Source of the DNA: an uncultured Tolumonas sp.
GTDB lineage: Bacteria; Pseudomonadota; Gammaproteobacteria; Enterobacterales; Aeromonadaceae
NCBI RefSeq assembly: GCF_963678185.1
Contig: NZ_OY782757.1
Coordinates: forward strand, 1,685,001-1,749,000
Direction: 5' to 3'
Length of the DNA stretch: 64,000 nucleotides
Shown piece after piece: positions 9,972-19,284 of this stretch (the stretch's first letter is position 1; each line of letters opens with the position of its first letter). The position numbers were made by a program, and so were the translations under genes. The notes under the pieces were generated by a model. The model saw only the letters and a list, made by a program, of their open reading frames with translations. It was not told the origin of the DNA and searched no databases.

Positions 9972-10349
9972 TTATTCAGCAGCTTCTTCAGCTTCTTCGG
10001 CACGCACGTCGTCACGACGTGGACGCTCTTCACGTGCTTTCAGCATCGGAGATACTTCAGTCACAGCGTGTTTAGTGCGCATGATCATGTTGCGGATAAC
10101 CGCATCGTTGAAACGGAAGTTGTTTTCCAGTTCGTCGATAGCGCTCTGCTCAGATTCTACGTTCATCAGAACATAATGAGCTTTGTGCAGTTTGTCGATT
10201 GGGTAAGCCAGTTGACGACGACCCCAATCTTCCAGACGATGGATAGTACCACCAGCAGCTTTGATAGCACCGGTATAACGCTCGATCATGCCTGGAACTT
10301 GTTCGCTCTGGTCCGGATGAACCATGAATACGATTTCGTAGTGACGCAT
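9972..10349 (-). CDS. rpsF: Small ribosomal subunit protein bS6
   Basis: bS6 of the 30S platform, partner of bS18. The family N-terminus [20 protein letters not shown] starts at the ATG at 10349, which has AAGGAG seven bases upstream; the frame is open a further 15 codons but those codons fall in the leader. 125 residues, ending in an acidic Glu/Ala-rich tail ([10 protein letters not shown]). E. coli bS6 also ends in a Glu run that is lengthened by RimK; rimK is not in the window. First gene of the operon, with its own promoter and hairpin leader. Confidence 0.97.
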   Translation of the reverse strand: MRHYEIVFMVHPDQSEQVPGMIERYTGAIKAAGGTIHRLEDWGRRQLAYPIDKLHKAHYVLMNVESEQSAIDELENNFRFNDAVIRNMIMRTKHAVTEVSPMLKAREERPRRDDVRAEEAEEAAE

Positions 10350-10358
10350 GAGTTGCTC

Positions 10359-10406
10359 CTTACGGGTTAGTAGCCTTCGTGATGGACCAGTCAAACCGTC
10401 GAAGGC
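10359..10406 (-). promoter_or_regulatory. Candidate S6:S18 leader motif upstream of rpsF
   Basis: The rpsF leader on the minus strand forms a seven-base stem GCCTTCG (10406-10400) with CGAAGGC (10379-10373) enclosing about 20 nt. A CCG (10365-10363) follows, right before the Shine-Dalgarno. A hairpin with a conserved CCG is the known feature of the S6:S18 leader, by which the protein pair represses its own mRNA. The match was made by eye, not with a covariance model. Confidence 0.5.
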
Positions 10407-10445
10407 AAGGAACTTAAAAAAAGTGACTGATTTTTGAAGGGTCGT

Positions 10446-10474
10446 ATTCTATGCAGCGTATACTTTAATAGCAA
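10446..10474 (-). promoter_or_regulatory. Promoter of the rpsF operon
   Basis: Minus strand: TTGCTA (-35, 10474-10469), 17-nt spacer, TAGAAT (-10, 10451-10446, five of six consensus bases). Transcription would begin near 10439 and give a leader of about 90 nt that contains the hairpin described at 10359-10406. Confidence 0.65.
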
Positions 10475-10520
10475 TCAGATTTTGTTTATTTCTCTCATGA
10501 ATTAGTACAGAGGTCAGGCT

Positions 10521-11153
10521 ATGCATACACGAACCCGAATGGTCGCGCCGGTTGAAGCATTACCGGGCCGCACAACACCCATGGAGCTGGAGCCATTACA
10601 TTATGTAAAACAGGTCAGCATGCTACCGCCTTACCCAGCTGGGTTAGAGGTTGCCCATTTTGCCATGGGCTGTTTCTGGGGCGTAGAGCGGTTATTTTGG
10701 GAACAACCGGGCGTCTATGTGACGGCAGTGGGTTATCAGGCCGGTTATACACCAAACCCGACATATGAAGAGGTCTGTTCCGGTTATACCGGCCATGCGG
10801 AAAGCGTTCGTGTGGTGTTTGATCCAAAAGTCATTAGTTATGCCCAATTATTAAAATTGTTCTGGGAGCACCATGACCCAGCGCAGGGCGCGCGTCAGGG
10901 TAACGATATCGGTACGCAATACCGCTCGATGATCTTGACCAGCACCGAATCTCAACAGCAGGAAGCGATCCAAAGTCGTGATCATTATCAGTCAGCCATG
11001 TGGGCGTATAATGATTCCCGCACCATTACGACCGAAATCGCTGTTGCGCACGATTTTTATTTCGCCGAACAACACCACCAGCAATATCTGGCTAAAAACC
11101 CAGACGGATATTGTGGTCTGGCGGGGATTGGTATTTGTCTGCCGTCTAAATAA
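10521..11153 (+). CDS. msrA: Peptide methionine sulfoxide reductase MsrA
   Basis: Repairs S-methionine sulfoxide in proteins at the expense of thioredoxin. The catalytic Cys51 is in [13 protein letters not shown]; the resolving cysteines Cys198 and Cys206 lie in [14 protein letters not shown], the same numbering as E. coli MsrA. The N-terminal extension before the core and the [11 protein letters not shown] and [10 protein letters not shown] segments are conserved. 210 residues. An AGAGG lies upstream of the ATG. It diverges from the rpsF operon and converges on manA with a shared terminator. Confidence 0.97.
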   Translation: MHTRTRMVAPVEALPGRTTPMELEPLHYVKQVSMLPPYPAGLEVAHFAMGCFWGVERLFWEQPGVYVTAVGYQAGYTPNPTYEEVCSGYTGHAESVRVVFDPKVISYAQLLKLFWEHHDPAQGARQGNDIGTQYRSMILTSTESQQQEAIQSRDHYQSAMWAYNDSRTITTEIAVAHDFYFAEQHHQQYLAKNPDGYCGLAGIGICLPSK

Positions 11154-11162
11154 TGTAGAAAC

Positions 11163-11190
11163 AAAAAAGGACGCCGAGGCGTCCTTTTTC
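11163..11190. terminator. Bidirectional terminator between msrA and manA
   Basis: AAAAAAGGACGC CGAG GCGTCCTTTTT: a GC-rich stem flanked by A-run and T-run, so it can stop transcription from both convergent genes. Confidence 0.85.
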
Positions 11191-11218
11191 TTAGTGCAAA
11201 ATGTTAGGCCATCGAAAA

Positions 11219-12418
11219 TTAGCGCGAACCAATCTGGACCAGTTGACCTTCACCACTCACGGCAAAACTCACCGCTGCAGCAGGCACAAAACAGGATTCC
11301 CCCGCTGATAAGGTCAGCGTATCCGCACCGGTATGGATTGTCGCCGTACCATGCAAGCAAAACAGGATCAGCGCCGTACTGGTTTCGCTGGCAATGGCTT
11401 CTGCATTCAGATTGACCAAAGTAAACGAGAAATCCGTCACCGGGATCGGATAATCACTGATTGGCCCCAGTACCATCGGGCGCATCAATAATTCCGCTGC
11501 TGGTTTAGCGACAAAATCCACATTCGCCAGCAATGCGTCAATATCCATGTGTTTTGGTGTTAAACCGGCTCGTAAGACATTATCCGAGCTGGCCATTGCT
11601 TCTAACCCAACACCTTGCAGATAGGCATGTGGAGTTTTAGCGTACAGGAACATCGCCTCGCCGGGCTGTAAAGTAATGACATTCAACAGCAATGGCGCGA
11701 ACAAGCCCATATCTTCTGGGTAAAACGCAGCTAAACGCAGCACTTCCGCGAACGCTTCTTCATCCTGACGCAGTTGTGCCGTCGCCAGCAAGCGAGTCAC
11801 CGTTTCGCGACGCGCGTCGCCTTGTAAGCGCAATGAAGCAGCAAATAACGCTTTTAGCGTCTCATCAGTAGGCTGCTGACAAAAGGCATCTATTTCTGCT
11901 TGCAGAGCCGGTAGCGATAAACCCTGCAGTAGCGAAGTGATTTCTGCAAACTCACGGAAACCATTCATTGCCCGATAAGGCGTCAGCGCATAGACCAATT
12001 CTGGTTTGTGGTTGGGATCTTTAAAGTTACGCTGCGCAGCCGCGAGTGGTACGCCTGCTGCATTTTCTGTCGCAAAACCAGCTTCAGAACTGGCTTTATC
12101 CGGATGAACCTGAATGGATAACGGTTCCGCAGCGGCCAGCACTTTAAATAGATAAGGCAGTTCGCCAAAATTCGCCAACGCATCACCCAGAACAGCGGCT
12201 GCATCTTGTTGAATGAAGGCATCTAAACGCAGGGGTTCGCCATGCTCGTTGATTAAAGTAGAACAGCCGTTGGGATGGGCCCCCATCCAGATCTCTGCTT
12301 GCGGTTGGTGCTCTGGGTTGGCAACACCATACATCTGCTGGAACGCCTCTTTACTGCCCCAGGCATAGTTTTGGATGGGGTTTTGCATCCGATAAATGCG
12401 GTTAGAGGAAAAACTCAT
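11219..12418 (-). CDS. manA: Mannose-6-phosphate isomerase, class I
   Basis: Zinc enzyme interconverting mannose 6-phosphate and fructose 6-phosphate. Zinc-binding and active-site segments are visible: QVHPDK (about residue 105), NHKPELVYAL with the Glu ligand, and TPHAYLQGVGLE with the His ligand. The catalytic Arg lies in SDNVLRAG. 399 residues, E. coli 391, with a few extra residues before MQNPIQNYAWGSK. The ATG at 12418 overlaps the stop of a 35-codon upstream frame (TAATG). It lies 209 nt downstream of thiI on the same strand. Confidence 0.95.
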   Translation of the reverse strand: MSFSSNRIYRMQNPIQNYAWGSKEAFQQMYGVANPEHQPQAEIWMGAHPNGCSTLINEHGEPLRLDAFIQQDAAAVLGDALANFGELPYLFKVLAAAEPLSIQVHPDKASSEAGFATENAAGVPLAAAQRNFKDPNHKPELVYALTPYRAMNGFREFAEITSLLQGLSLPALQAEIDAFCQQPTDETLKALFAASLRLQGDARRETVTRLLATAQLRQDEEAFAEVLRLAAFYPEDMGLFAPLLLNVITLQPGEAMFLYAKTPHAYLQGVGLEAMASSDNVLRAGLTPKHMDIDALLANVDFVAKPAAELLMRPMVLGPISDYPIPVTDFSFTLVNLNAEAIASETSTALILFCLHGTATIHTGADTLTLSAGESCFVPAAAVSFAVSGEGQLVQIGSR

Positions 12419-12550
12419 TATGTGTACCTTCTACAGTGTTTGTTAACTACAACACGGGGGATAAACCCGAATGTCATTTCAACCTCAATGTGTCGGTCAC
12501 ATTCCATGAGTGCCCCCCACTGCATAGAATTAGACGCCAACTTTACTTTT

Positions 12551-12570
12551 TGTACCATGTTACTGGTACA
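12551..12570. repeat. Perfect palindrome upstream of manA
   Basis: TGTACCA TGTTAC TGGTACA: two perfect 7-base arms around six bases, about 130 nt before the manA start. It is spaced like an operator for a dimeric regulator. No known consensus fits; the TyrR box has a shorter overall length. Confidence 0.4.
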
Positions 12571-12627
12571 GGGTTCGGCTGAATCGTTGATTAAACCACA
12601 ACGCCACAGCCGACTTTTTGCGATGGA

Positions 12628-14085
12628 TTAATTCAGGCGGTAAACCTTAATATTATTAAAGCCCTGCTCTTTCAGATACAACGCCTGCAATTTGCTCATC
12701 ACGCCACGCTCACAATACAGCAAGTAGGTTTTGCTCTGGTCCAAATCACCAAACTGTGTAGCCAGTTTATAAAATGGTAAATGCAGAACGGTCATACCTT
12801 CCGGTGTAAACGGTTGTTCTTCATGCTCATCCGGTGAACGGATATCCAGAATTACTTCGTTTTCCGTCAAGGAAGAAGTCGTTTCAACTTCCTGCACCTG
12901 TGCGGCCGTTTCATTGGCAATATCACGAATATCCATCACTTTGGCATTCGCGATCACATTATCTAAGATCTCAAAATTGAATTTTTCTTCGTTGGCCAGC
13001 ACGTCGTCATAACGCGCTTTTACGGTTGGTTTATTGGAAATGACGCCGCAATACTCCGGCATGGTTTCCGCAAATTCCTGGGTGCCTATCGCACGCGCCT
13101 GATCGATGATGTCTTGCTTATCGCTGACAATCAGTGGGCGCAGGATCAGCGTTTCTGTCACGCGATCAATGACCGACAGATTAGTCACTGTCTGGCTGGA
13201 AACCTGACCGACACTTTCCCCCGTCACCAATGCTTCCACGCCCATACGCTCTGCCACACGGGAAGCCGCGCGCATCATCATTCGTTTCAGCACCACCCCC
13301 ATCAGGCCGTTATCGATTTTTTCCAGAATTTCACCGACCACGGGTTCAAAAGGTACGGCAACAAATTTCACTCGATGCGACTGGCTGTATTTGCTCCACA
13401 GATAATAGGCGACCTGTTTTACGCCAATTTCATGTGCGGCACCGCCCAGATTGAAGAAGCAATAATGCACTCGACTGCCACGTTTGATGAACAGGTAAGA
13501 AGCCACGCCAGAGTCGAAACCACCCGACATCAGGCTTAATACATCTTCCTGTGTCGATAATGGATAGCCGCCCAAACCTTTATGAATCGCGGTCACCAGA
13601 TACAGTTGATCGTTTTCAATCTGCAGGTTGATTTGCAGATCAGGATGAGAGAGTCGAACCCCTTTCGACGGAAAATTCTGATTCAGACCACCGCCAACAT
13701 AACGCTCGATTTCGATGGATGAAAATTCATGTTTCCCTTTGCGTTTTACCCGCACACAGAAGGTTTTATCCGCAATGGTGGAACCATAAACAGCCGCAGT
13801 GTGCTCGTAAATGCTGTGCAGATCGGTGAATGGGAGCTGTGTAACTTCCAGAAAAGCCTGAATACCAGGAATACAGCCTAAACGCTCAACCAGCTTGTCG
13901 CGATTTTCAGGCGCATCATTTTTACTGGACACCATGAGCTTGTCCCAGTCGTTACGCACAGTGACGGTTTCATCCACTTTTTGTAGGACGTTACGGATGT
14001 TACCTTGCAAAATTTTCACCATGCGCTGGCGAACGGATTTACTTTTAATGGTGATTTCTGGAAACAGTTTAATGATGAACTTCAT
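12628..14085 (-). CDS. thiI: tRNA 4-thiouridine synthase / thiamine sulfurtransferase
   Basis: Adenylates tRNA uridine 8 and transfers persulfide sulfur to make s4U; also supplies sulfur for the thiazole of thiamine. Domains in order: NFLD-THUMP (about 1-165), PP-loop ATPase with SGGFDSG near residue 189, and a C-terminal rhodanese domain whose persulfide Cys458 is in YCERGVMS. The partner Cys is in [11 protein letters not shown]. The rhodanese extension marks the enteric-type ThiI. 485 residues, E. coli 482. It diverges from xseB, as in the E. coli cluster. Confidence 0.97.
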   Translation of the reverse strand: MKFIIKLFPEITIKSKSVRQRMVKILQGNIRNVLQKVDETVTVRNDWDKLMVSSKNDAPENRDKLVERLGCIPGIQAFLEVTQLPFTDLHSIYEHTAAVYGSTIADKTFCVRVKRKGKHEFSSIEIERYVGGGLNQNFPSKGVRLSHPDLQINLQIENDQLYLVTAIHKGLGGYPLSTQEDVLSLMSGGFDSGVASYLFIKRGSRVHYCFFNLGGAAHEIGVKQVAYYLWSKYSQSHRVKFVAVPFEPVVGEILEKIDNGLMGVVLKRMMMRAASRVAERMGVEALVTGESVGQVSSQTVTNLSVIDRVTETLILRPLIVSDKQDIIDQARAIGTQEFAETMPEYCGVISNKPTVKARYDDVLANEEKFNFEILDNVIANAKVMDIRDIANETAAQVQEVETTSSLTENEVILDIRSPDEHEEQPFTPEGMTVLHLPFYKLATQFGDLDQSKTYLLYCERGVMSKLQALYLKEQGFNNIKVYRLN

Positions 14086-14240
14086 GTCAACGCTCGGTTA
14101 GCTGGCGAAAAGTGGCGCATTATAATCCAGCCAGCGCCAGAAACTAAGCCTTGTCGGGCGAGATCACAGAGTTTCTACGCCTGCACGATAGACTAATGGT
14201 AAGATAGGTAAATTATTTACTTTGATAATCAGAACCCGTC

Positions 14241-14507
14241 ATGGCCGCGAAAAAGACCGAATCATTAAGTTTTGATGCCGCACTCGGCGAGCTGGAACAA
14301 ATTGTTCAACAGCTTGAACAAGGCGACCTCCCACTGGAAACAGCACTGAAACAATTTGAACGCGGCATTCAGCTGGCCCGGGTAAGTAAACAAAAATTAG
14401 AACAGGCTGAGCAACAGGTGCAGATCTTGTTACAACAGGGTGAGCAGGAAAAACTGGCACCCTTTACTGTTGAACAAACCACCCGCTCGAGCGCAGAGGA
14501 CGAATAA
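14241..14507 (+). CDS. xseB: Exodeoxyribonuclease VII small subunit
   Basis: 88 residues with the two-helix core [20 protein letters not shown] then [13 protein letters not shown] typical of XseB, which joins the large subunit XseA to degrade single-stranded DNA. It is the first gene of xseB-ispA-dxs and its stop codon directly abuts the ispA start. xseA is not in the window. Confidence 0.96.
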   Translation: MAAKKTESLSFDAALGELEQIVQQLEQGDLPLETALKQFERGIQLARVSKQKLEQAEQQVQILLQQGEQEKLAPFTVEQTTRSSAEDE

Positions 14508-15398
14508 GTGTCATTGCAGACCTTTTCCCAGCACTATCGACAACGCATTGATAGCCTGCTGTTACAGCATATTGAAGCCTTACCCGATCTATCCCCTAAT
14601 TTAAAAGCCGCCATGCGGCATGGGCTAGTGCTGGGAGGTAAACGTGTACGACCATTTCTGGTGTATGCCACCGGTTTAATGCTGGATGTTGAAGAAGCCT
14701 TATTAGACGGCCCAGCGGCGGCTATTGAGTGTATTCATGCTTATTCGCTGATCCATGACGACTTGCCAGCGATGGATGACGATGATCTACGTCGTGGTCA
14801 TCCAACCGTACATAAAGCGTTTGATGAAGCAACTGCTGTGCTGGCGGGTGATGCTTTACAGACACTCGCCTTCTCTATTCTGGCTGATCACACATTTCCT
14901 GAACACTTACGCGCACAACAAGTCAAAATGCTGGGCGCTTTAGCACAGGCATCCGGTTATGCCGGTATGTGTGGTGGTCAGGCTCTCGATCTGGCGGCCG
15001 AAGGCCAGCATGTCGGCTTGCAGGCACTGGAGCAAATTCACCGCCATAAAACCGGTGCGCTGATTGAGTGTGCCGTGCAATTAGGCGCATTGTGTCAGCA
15101 GAATGTGACGGCTGAGACACTGTCGGCACTGAAAACCTATGCAGCAGCAATTGGTCTGGCGTTTCAGGTGCAAGATGACATTCTGGATGTGGTCAGTGAT
15201 ACCGAAACACTGGGTAAACCGCAGGGTTCAGATCAAGCTTTAGAGAAAAGCACCTACCCTGCCCTGTTAGGTTTAGATGCCGCCCGTGCACTGGCGCGTG
15301 ACTTACACCAACAAGCACTCGCGGCACTGCAACCACTGCCTTACAACACTGAAATATTGTCTGCGTTCGCCGATTACATCATTGAGCGCGCATATTAA
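14508..15398 (+). CDS. ispA: Farnesyl diphosphate synthase
   Basis: Condenses dimethylallyl and geranyl diphosphates with isopentenyl diphosphate to farnesyl diphosphate. The first aspartate-rich motif [14 protein letters not shown] (DDx4D) and the second DDILD are both intact; [10 protein letters not shown] precedes the first. 296 residues, E. coli 299. A GTG start at 14508 lies right after the xseB stop, and the stop overlaps dxs by one base, so the three genes are translationally coupled. Confidence 0.96.
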   Translation: MSLQTFSQHYRQRIDSLLLQHIEALPDLSPNLKAAMRHGLVLGGKRVRPFLVYATGLMLDVEEALLDGPAAAIECIHAYSLIHDDLPAMDDDDLRRGHPTVHKAFDEATAVLAGDALQTLAFSILADHTFPEHLRAQQVKMLGALAQASGYAGMCGGQALDLAAEGQHVGLQALEQIHRHKTGALIECAVQLGALCQQNVTAETLSALKTYAAAIGLAFQVQDDILDVVSDTETLGKPQGSDQALEKSTYPALLGLDAARALARDLHQQALAALQPLPYNTEILSAFADYIIERAY

Positions 15399-17281
15399 TG
15401 TCGGATAATAATAAACCCATGACGATTGATATGACCGAATATCCAACGCTGGCATTAGTGAATTCACCAGCGGATCTGCGGCAATTTCCGGAAGATCGTT
15501 TGACCCAGTTGTGTCAGGAGTTGCGCACGTTTTTACTGCACTCGGTCAGCCGCAGCAGCGGCCATCTGGCATCTGGGCTCGGCGTCGTAGAACTGACCGT
15601 CGCATTACATTACGTCTATCAGACCCCGGTAGATAAACTGGTGTGGGATGTCGGTCATCAGGCCTATCCACATAAAATTCTGACTGGTCGCCGCGATCAG
15701 ATGGAAACCATCCGCCAGAAAGGCGGGATCCACCCTTTCCCGTGGCGCGAAGAGAGTGAATACGACCCGCTGAGTGTTGGTCATTCCAGCACCTCAATTG
15801 GTGCCGCATTAGGTATGGCGGTCGCCGCGAAACGTCAGGGACTGGATCAAAAAGTCGTTGCCGTGATTGGTGATGGTGCGCTGACGGCCGGTATGGCATT
15901 TGAAGCACTGAATCATGCCGGTGATCTGCACGAAGACATGCTGGTTATCTTAAATGATAACGAGATGTCGATTTCGGAAAACGTCGGTGCACTGAATAAC
16001 CATCTGGCAAAATGGTTATCCGGTTCGCTTTACACCACCTTGCGTGAAGGTGGCAAAAAAGTTTTATCCGGCATGCCGCCCGTGAAAGAGCTGGCACGCC
16101 GTGCCGAAGAACACATTAAAGGCATGGTGATCCCAGGAACTCTGTTTGAAGAGCTGGGCTTTAACTACATCGGCCCGATTGACGGTCACGACATCAAAGC
16201 ATTAGTAAAAACGCTGAAAAATATGCGTCAGCTGAAAGGCCCACAACTGCTGCATGTGATGACCAAAAAAGGTAAGGGTTATGACCCTGCTGAAAAAGAT
16301 CCTATCGGTTATCACGGGGTGCCAAAATTTAACCCCGAAGATGACTGTTTGCCGAAAAGTAAAAGCAGCAAACCGACCTTCTCCAACATTTTTGGACAAT
16401 GGTTATGCGATACCGCTGCCGTCGATACCAAACTGGTCGGCATCACACCGGCGATGCGTGAAGGCTCTGGCATGGTCGAGTTTTCTCAGCAATATCCTGA
16501 CCGTTATTTTGATGTCGCGATTGCTGAACAGCATGCAGTGACATTTGCCGCCGGGCTTGCCATCGAAGGCATGAAGCCAGTAGTGGCGATGTATTCCAGC
16601 TTTACGCAGCGTGCTTACGACCAGATCATTCATGATGTGGCGATTCAGAATCTGCCCGTCTTGTTTGCCATTGACCGTGCCGGTTTAGTCGGTGCCGATG
16701 GCCCGACGCATCAGGGCGCTTTTGATATCAGTTTCCTGCGTACCGTGCCCAACATGGTGATCATGACGCCTTCGGATGAAAATGAATGTCGCCTGATGCT
16801 CACCACCGGTTATCAGCTTAACCAACCCGCGGTAGTACGTTACCCACGCGGTAGTGGTTGTGGTGCTGCAATCAGCACTGAGCTTGAGACTTTACCCATT
16901 GGCAAGGGCCGTATTGTGCGCCACGGTCAAGGCATTGCCCTGCTCTGTTTTGGCACCCTGTTACATCAAGCCAAAGTGGTAGCAGAAAAACTGGATGCCA
17001 CGCTGGTCGATATGCGTTTCGTCAAACCGCTGGATACCGAATTGCTGAAAACCATTACCGCACAGCACGATATTCTGGTGACCGTGGAAGAAAATGCGAT
17101 TCAGGGTGGTGCCGGCTCGGCAGTGAACGAGTGGATGATGACGCAGCGTTTGTTAAAACCGGTGTTGAATATCGGTCTGCCCGATCGCTTTATCGAGCAA
17201 GGCACGCAGGAAGAGATCTATCACGATCTGAAACTAGACAGTGCAGGTATCGAACAGCAGATAAAAGACTTTATGGCGTAA
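15398..17281 (+). CDS. dxs: 1-deoxy-D-xylulose-5-phosphate synthase
   Basis: First enzyme of the methylerythritol phosphate route, condensing pyruvate and glyceraldehyde 3-phosphate; the product also feeds thiamine and pyridoxal synthesis. The thiamine-diphosphate motif is [12 protein letters not shown]...LNDNEMS (about residues 154-188). [13 protein letters not shown] and the transketolase-like [12 protein letters not shown] are intact. 627 residues (E. coli 620). The ATG at 15398 overlaps the ispA stop; a second ATG 8 codons on would match the E. coli N-terminus slightly better. It ends at a strong terminator. Confidence 0.97.
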   Translation: MSDNNKPMTIDMTEYPTLALVNSPADLRQFPEDRLTQLCQELRTFLLHSVSRSSGHLASGLGVVELTVALHYVYQTPVDKLVWDVGHQAYPHKILTGRRDQMETIRQKGGIHPFPWREESEYDPLSVGHSSTSIGAALGMAVAAKRQGLDQKVVAVIGDGALTAGMAFEALNHAGDLHEDMLVILNDNEMSISENVGALNNHLAKWLSGSLYTTLREGGKKVLSGMPPVKELARRAEEHIKGMVIPGTLFEELGFNYIGPIDGHDIKALVKTLKNMRQLKGPQLLHVMTKKGKGYDPAEKDPIGYHGVPKFNPEDDCLPKSKSSKPTFSNIFGQWLCDTAAVDTKLVGITPAMREGSGMVEFSQQYPDRYFDVAIAEQHAVTFAAGLAIEGMKPVVAMYSSFTQRAYDQIIHDVAIQNLPVLFAIDRAGLVGADGPTHQGAFDISFLRTVPNMVIMTPSDENECRLMLTTGYQLNQPAVVRYPRGSGCGAAISTELETLPIGKGRIVRHGQGIALLCFGTLLHQAKVVAEKLDATLVDMRFVKPLDTELLKTITAQHDILVTVEENAIQGGAGSAVNEWMMTQRLLKPVLNIGLPDRFIEQGTQEEIYHDLKLDSAGIEQQIKDFMA

Positions 17282-17301
17282 AAAATTACGTTACCCCAAT
17301 A

Positions 17302-17332
17302 AAATAAAGGCTCCTTACCGGAGCCTTTATTT
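17302..17332. terminator. Bidirectional terminator between dxs and arsC
   Basis: AAATAAAGGCTCC TTACC GGAGCCTTTATTT: a perfect 13-base inverted repeat with A/T-rich ends, serving the convergent dxs and arsC. Confidence 0.85.
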
Positions 17333-17339
17333 ATGAATA

Positions 17340-17765
17340 TCAAAGCAAGCGCTTACCTTCAGCATCCACTACTTTTTCACCATCTTCTTTGGTGAACGCA
17401 CCTTGTTGTGCTTGTGGCAGAATATCCAACACCTCTTCAGATGGACGGCACAGCTTAGTGCCTAACGCAGTCACCACAATCGGGCGATTGATCAGGATCG
17501 GATGCTGCATCATGAAATCGATCAGCTGTTCATCTGACCATTTAGCATCATCCAACCCTAACTCAACGTAGGGGTCGCATTTCTTCCGCAACACTTCACG
17601 CACGCTGATGCCCATATCGGCGATCAGTTTAACCAATGTCTCGCGAGTCGGTGGTGTTTCCAGATACAGGATCACGTTTGGTTCGATACCGGCATTGCGG
17701 ATCATTTCCAGCGTATTACGCGATGTACCGCATTTCGGATTGTGGTAAATAGTCACTTCAGACAT
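17340..17765 (-). CDS. arsC: Arsenate reductase, glutaredoxin-linked ArsC type
   Basis: Reduces arsenate to arsenite using glutathione and glutaredoxin. The catalytic Cys12 is in YHNPKCGTSRNT, and the three arginines that surround bound arsenate in the plasmid R773 enzyme are at the same positions (Arg60, Arg94, Arg107). 141 residues, identical in length to R773 ArsC. The frame is open 19 codons upstream, but ATG 17765 has AAAGGGAAA before it and gives the family N-terminus. It follows arsR by 22 nt; no arsB or acr3 efflux gene is attached. Confidence 0.95.
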   Translation of the reverse strand: MSEVTIYHNPKCGTSRNTLEMIRNAGIEPNVILYLETPPTRETLVKLIADMGISVREVLRKKCDPYVELGLDDAKWSDEQLIDFMMQHPILINRPIVVTALGTKLCRPSEEVLDILPQAQQGAFTKEDGEKVVDAEGKRLL

Positions 17766-17787
17766 GGTTATTTCCCTTTCATGAGCA

Positions 17788-18096
17788 TTAACGAGGAATA
17801 CATTGTTCCGGATGTCCACCACAACACTCGGCGGTCAGATAATCTATCAGCTCCAGCATCAGCGGGACGTTCGCGCGATAACGCTGAAACCGGCCTTCTT
17901 GCACCACTGACAACAAACCAGCATGCGCCATGGCTTTCAAATGGAATGACAGATTATTCGGTGGTAAACCCAGCGTAGTGGCGATTTGCCCGGCCACCAT
18001 CCCGTCTTGACCACACTTCACCAGCAAACGATAAATATCCTGTCGGATGCCGGATGCTAATGATTCAAAGATGAGTGTTGCAGATTCTTTTTTCAT
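17788..18096 (-). CDS. arsR: ArsR-family arsenic-responsive repressor
   Basis: 102-residue ArsR/SmtB winged-helix repressor. The DNA-recognition helix is around LPPNNLSFHLKAMAHAGL (residues 44-61). The usual helix-3 metal box (ELCVCDL) is absent. Instead, three cysteines cluster at the C-terminus (Cys91, Cys92, Cys99 in ECCGGHPEQC), much like the C-terminal triad that binds As(III) in the Acidithiobacillus ArsR. So arsenite sensing is likely through this tail (inference). It heads the arsRC pair and has a candidate operator just upstream. Confidence 0.9.
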   Translation of the reverse strand: MKKESATLIFESLASGIRQDIYRLLVKCGQDGMVAGQIATTLGLPPNNLSFHLKAMAHAGLLSVVQEGRFQRYRANVPLMLELIDYLTAECCGGHPEQCIPR

Positions 18097-18102
18097 GCTT
18101 CG

Positions 18103-18130
18103 ATATTACAAGAGTAATTGAAATTATCAA
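18103..18130 (-). promoter_or_regulatory. arsRC promoter with overlapping palindromic operator
   Basis: Minus strand TTGATA (18130-18125), 16-nt spacer, TAATAT (18108-18103). The palindrome ATTAC-TCTT-GTAAT (18118-18105) covers the spacer and part of the -10, where a repressor would block polymerase. The -10 is very near the arsR start codon, so the message would have almost no leader, which is a reason for caution. Confidence 0.5.
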
Positions 18131-18133
18131 TAG

Positions 18134-18157
18134 AATAAAAGCCAGCAAATGCTGGCT
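18134..18157 (-). terminator. Terminator separating the AEC transporter from arsR
   Basis: Minus strand AGCCAGC ATTT GCTGGCT then TTTATT, seven bases after the transporter stop codon. It makes transcription of the transporter and arsRC largely independent. Confidence 0.8.
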
Positions 18158-18163
18158 GAAAAT

Positions 18164-19099
18164 TTACCCGGCGAGTACCACACACAACGGGGTTGTCACC
18201 GCCGCCAGCACGGTCGAGACTAACAGACTCGTCGCCATAACCCCTTCCATGGTTTTGAACTGCCGCGCCATCAAATAGACATTCACACCCGTCGCGATAG
18301 AAGCTAACAAAACAATAGCCTGTGTTTCCATGATCGGCAAACCAATCAACCGGGCAATTCCCCATGCTGCCAATGGATGTCCAATCAGTTTCAGTACACA
18401 GATACTGATCGATTGCCCCCAATTGCCGCCGATCCCATATTCTGCTAATCCCATACCTAACGATAACAAAGCCATGGGTGCGGCGGCGCCACTGATCATG
18501 CCCACGGTATTATCAATCAGCAACGGTAATTTCCACCCGGTTAACCCCCAAGCAGTACCGGTTAAAATGCCGAATACAATCGGGTTTTTCAGCACACTTT
18601 TCACAGTATGGAAAAAACCACGAAATGAAAAGCGACCATGTTTGGCCAGCTCTACCGAGACCGTGACCAGCGTCCATAAGATCAGCGAATTAAATACTAA
18701 TACCAGCGCAACCGATGGTAACGCGGCGTCACCCAGCATCATTTTTGCCAGCGGCAACCCCAACATTGAGTTGTTGGAAAAAATCCCGCCCAGAGCAAAT
18801 ACCGACTGCGATACACCGTCCAGCTTAAATAGTTTCCAGGCCATGAAACGGCCCAAGGTAAAAACAATAAAGCAGCCACCAAAAAACGCGATCAACAGAC
18901 GCGCATCTACCGGCGGTAATTTGGAGAAATCACTCATCAGATGGAATAGCATCGCCGGCAAGGCGAGTGAAAAGACAAAACGGGATAATGACTCTGACAT
19001 CACTTTAGGCCACTGTGCCCAGCGCATCACGCCATAGCCAATAAACACCAGAATAAACAAGGGTGTTGAGAGATAGATTTGATGTAATAAAGCGGACAT
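18164..19099 (-). CDS. AEC family transporter
   Basis: 311 residues with about ten membrane segments in the auxin-efflux-carrier fold (N-terminal FILVFIGYGVMRW, mid-protein SNNSMLGLPLAKMMLG near residue 110). Resembles YfdV-type transporters of enterics. The substrate is not readable. AEC, ACR3 arsenite pumps and bile-acid symporters belong to one superfamily, and this gene sits just before arsRC, but a terminator lies between them. It is only distantly similar to the AEC protein at 7459-8376. Confidence 0.85.
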   Translation of the reverse strand: MSALLHQIYLSTPLFILVFIGYGVMRWAQWPKVMSESLSRFVFSLALPAMLFHLMSDFSKLPPVDARLLIAFFGGCFIVFTLGRFMAWKLFKLDGVSQSVFALGGIFSNNSMLGLPLAKMMLGDAALPSVALVLVFNSLILWTLVTVSVELAKHGRFSFRGFFHTVKSVLKNPIVFGILTGTAWGLTGWKLPLLIDNTVGMISGAAAPMALLSLGMGLAEYGIGGNWGQSISICVLKLIGHPLAAWGIARLIGLPIMETQAIVLLASIATGVNVYLMARQFKTMEGVMATSLLVSTVLAAVTTPLCVVLAG

Positions 19100-19284
19100 A
19101 GCACCACCACCGAAAAACGGGAGGCAAAGTCTAACATGAGCTATATCACAAATATTGCGCCATATTAACTTTCAAACGAAATCCACCGAATATCCGAACA
19201 CCGTGCTACGCCTGATTTATGCCGGACAAACTGATATGCTAGACAAAATATATAAACTCAATTGAACCGCAGGAGTTTCGGGTC

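Noticed and set aside
12551-12570. TyrR box upstream of manA
   Set aside because: TyrR sites are TGTAAA-N6-TTTACA (18 bp). The palindrome here is 20 bp with CC/GG inside, so it does not fit.
18330-19037. 235-codon ORF antisense to the second AEC transporter
   Set aside because: It consists of the reverse reading of membrane-helix codons and shows no protein character.
18164-19099. AEC transporter as the missing arsenite exporter of the ars operon
   Set aside because: AEC and ACR3 belong to the same superfamily and the gene is adjacent, but a clear terminator at 18134-18157 and a separate ars promoter lie between them. AEC substrates known so far are carboxylates.
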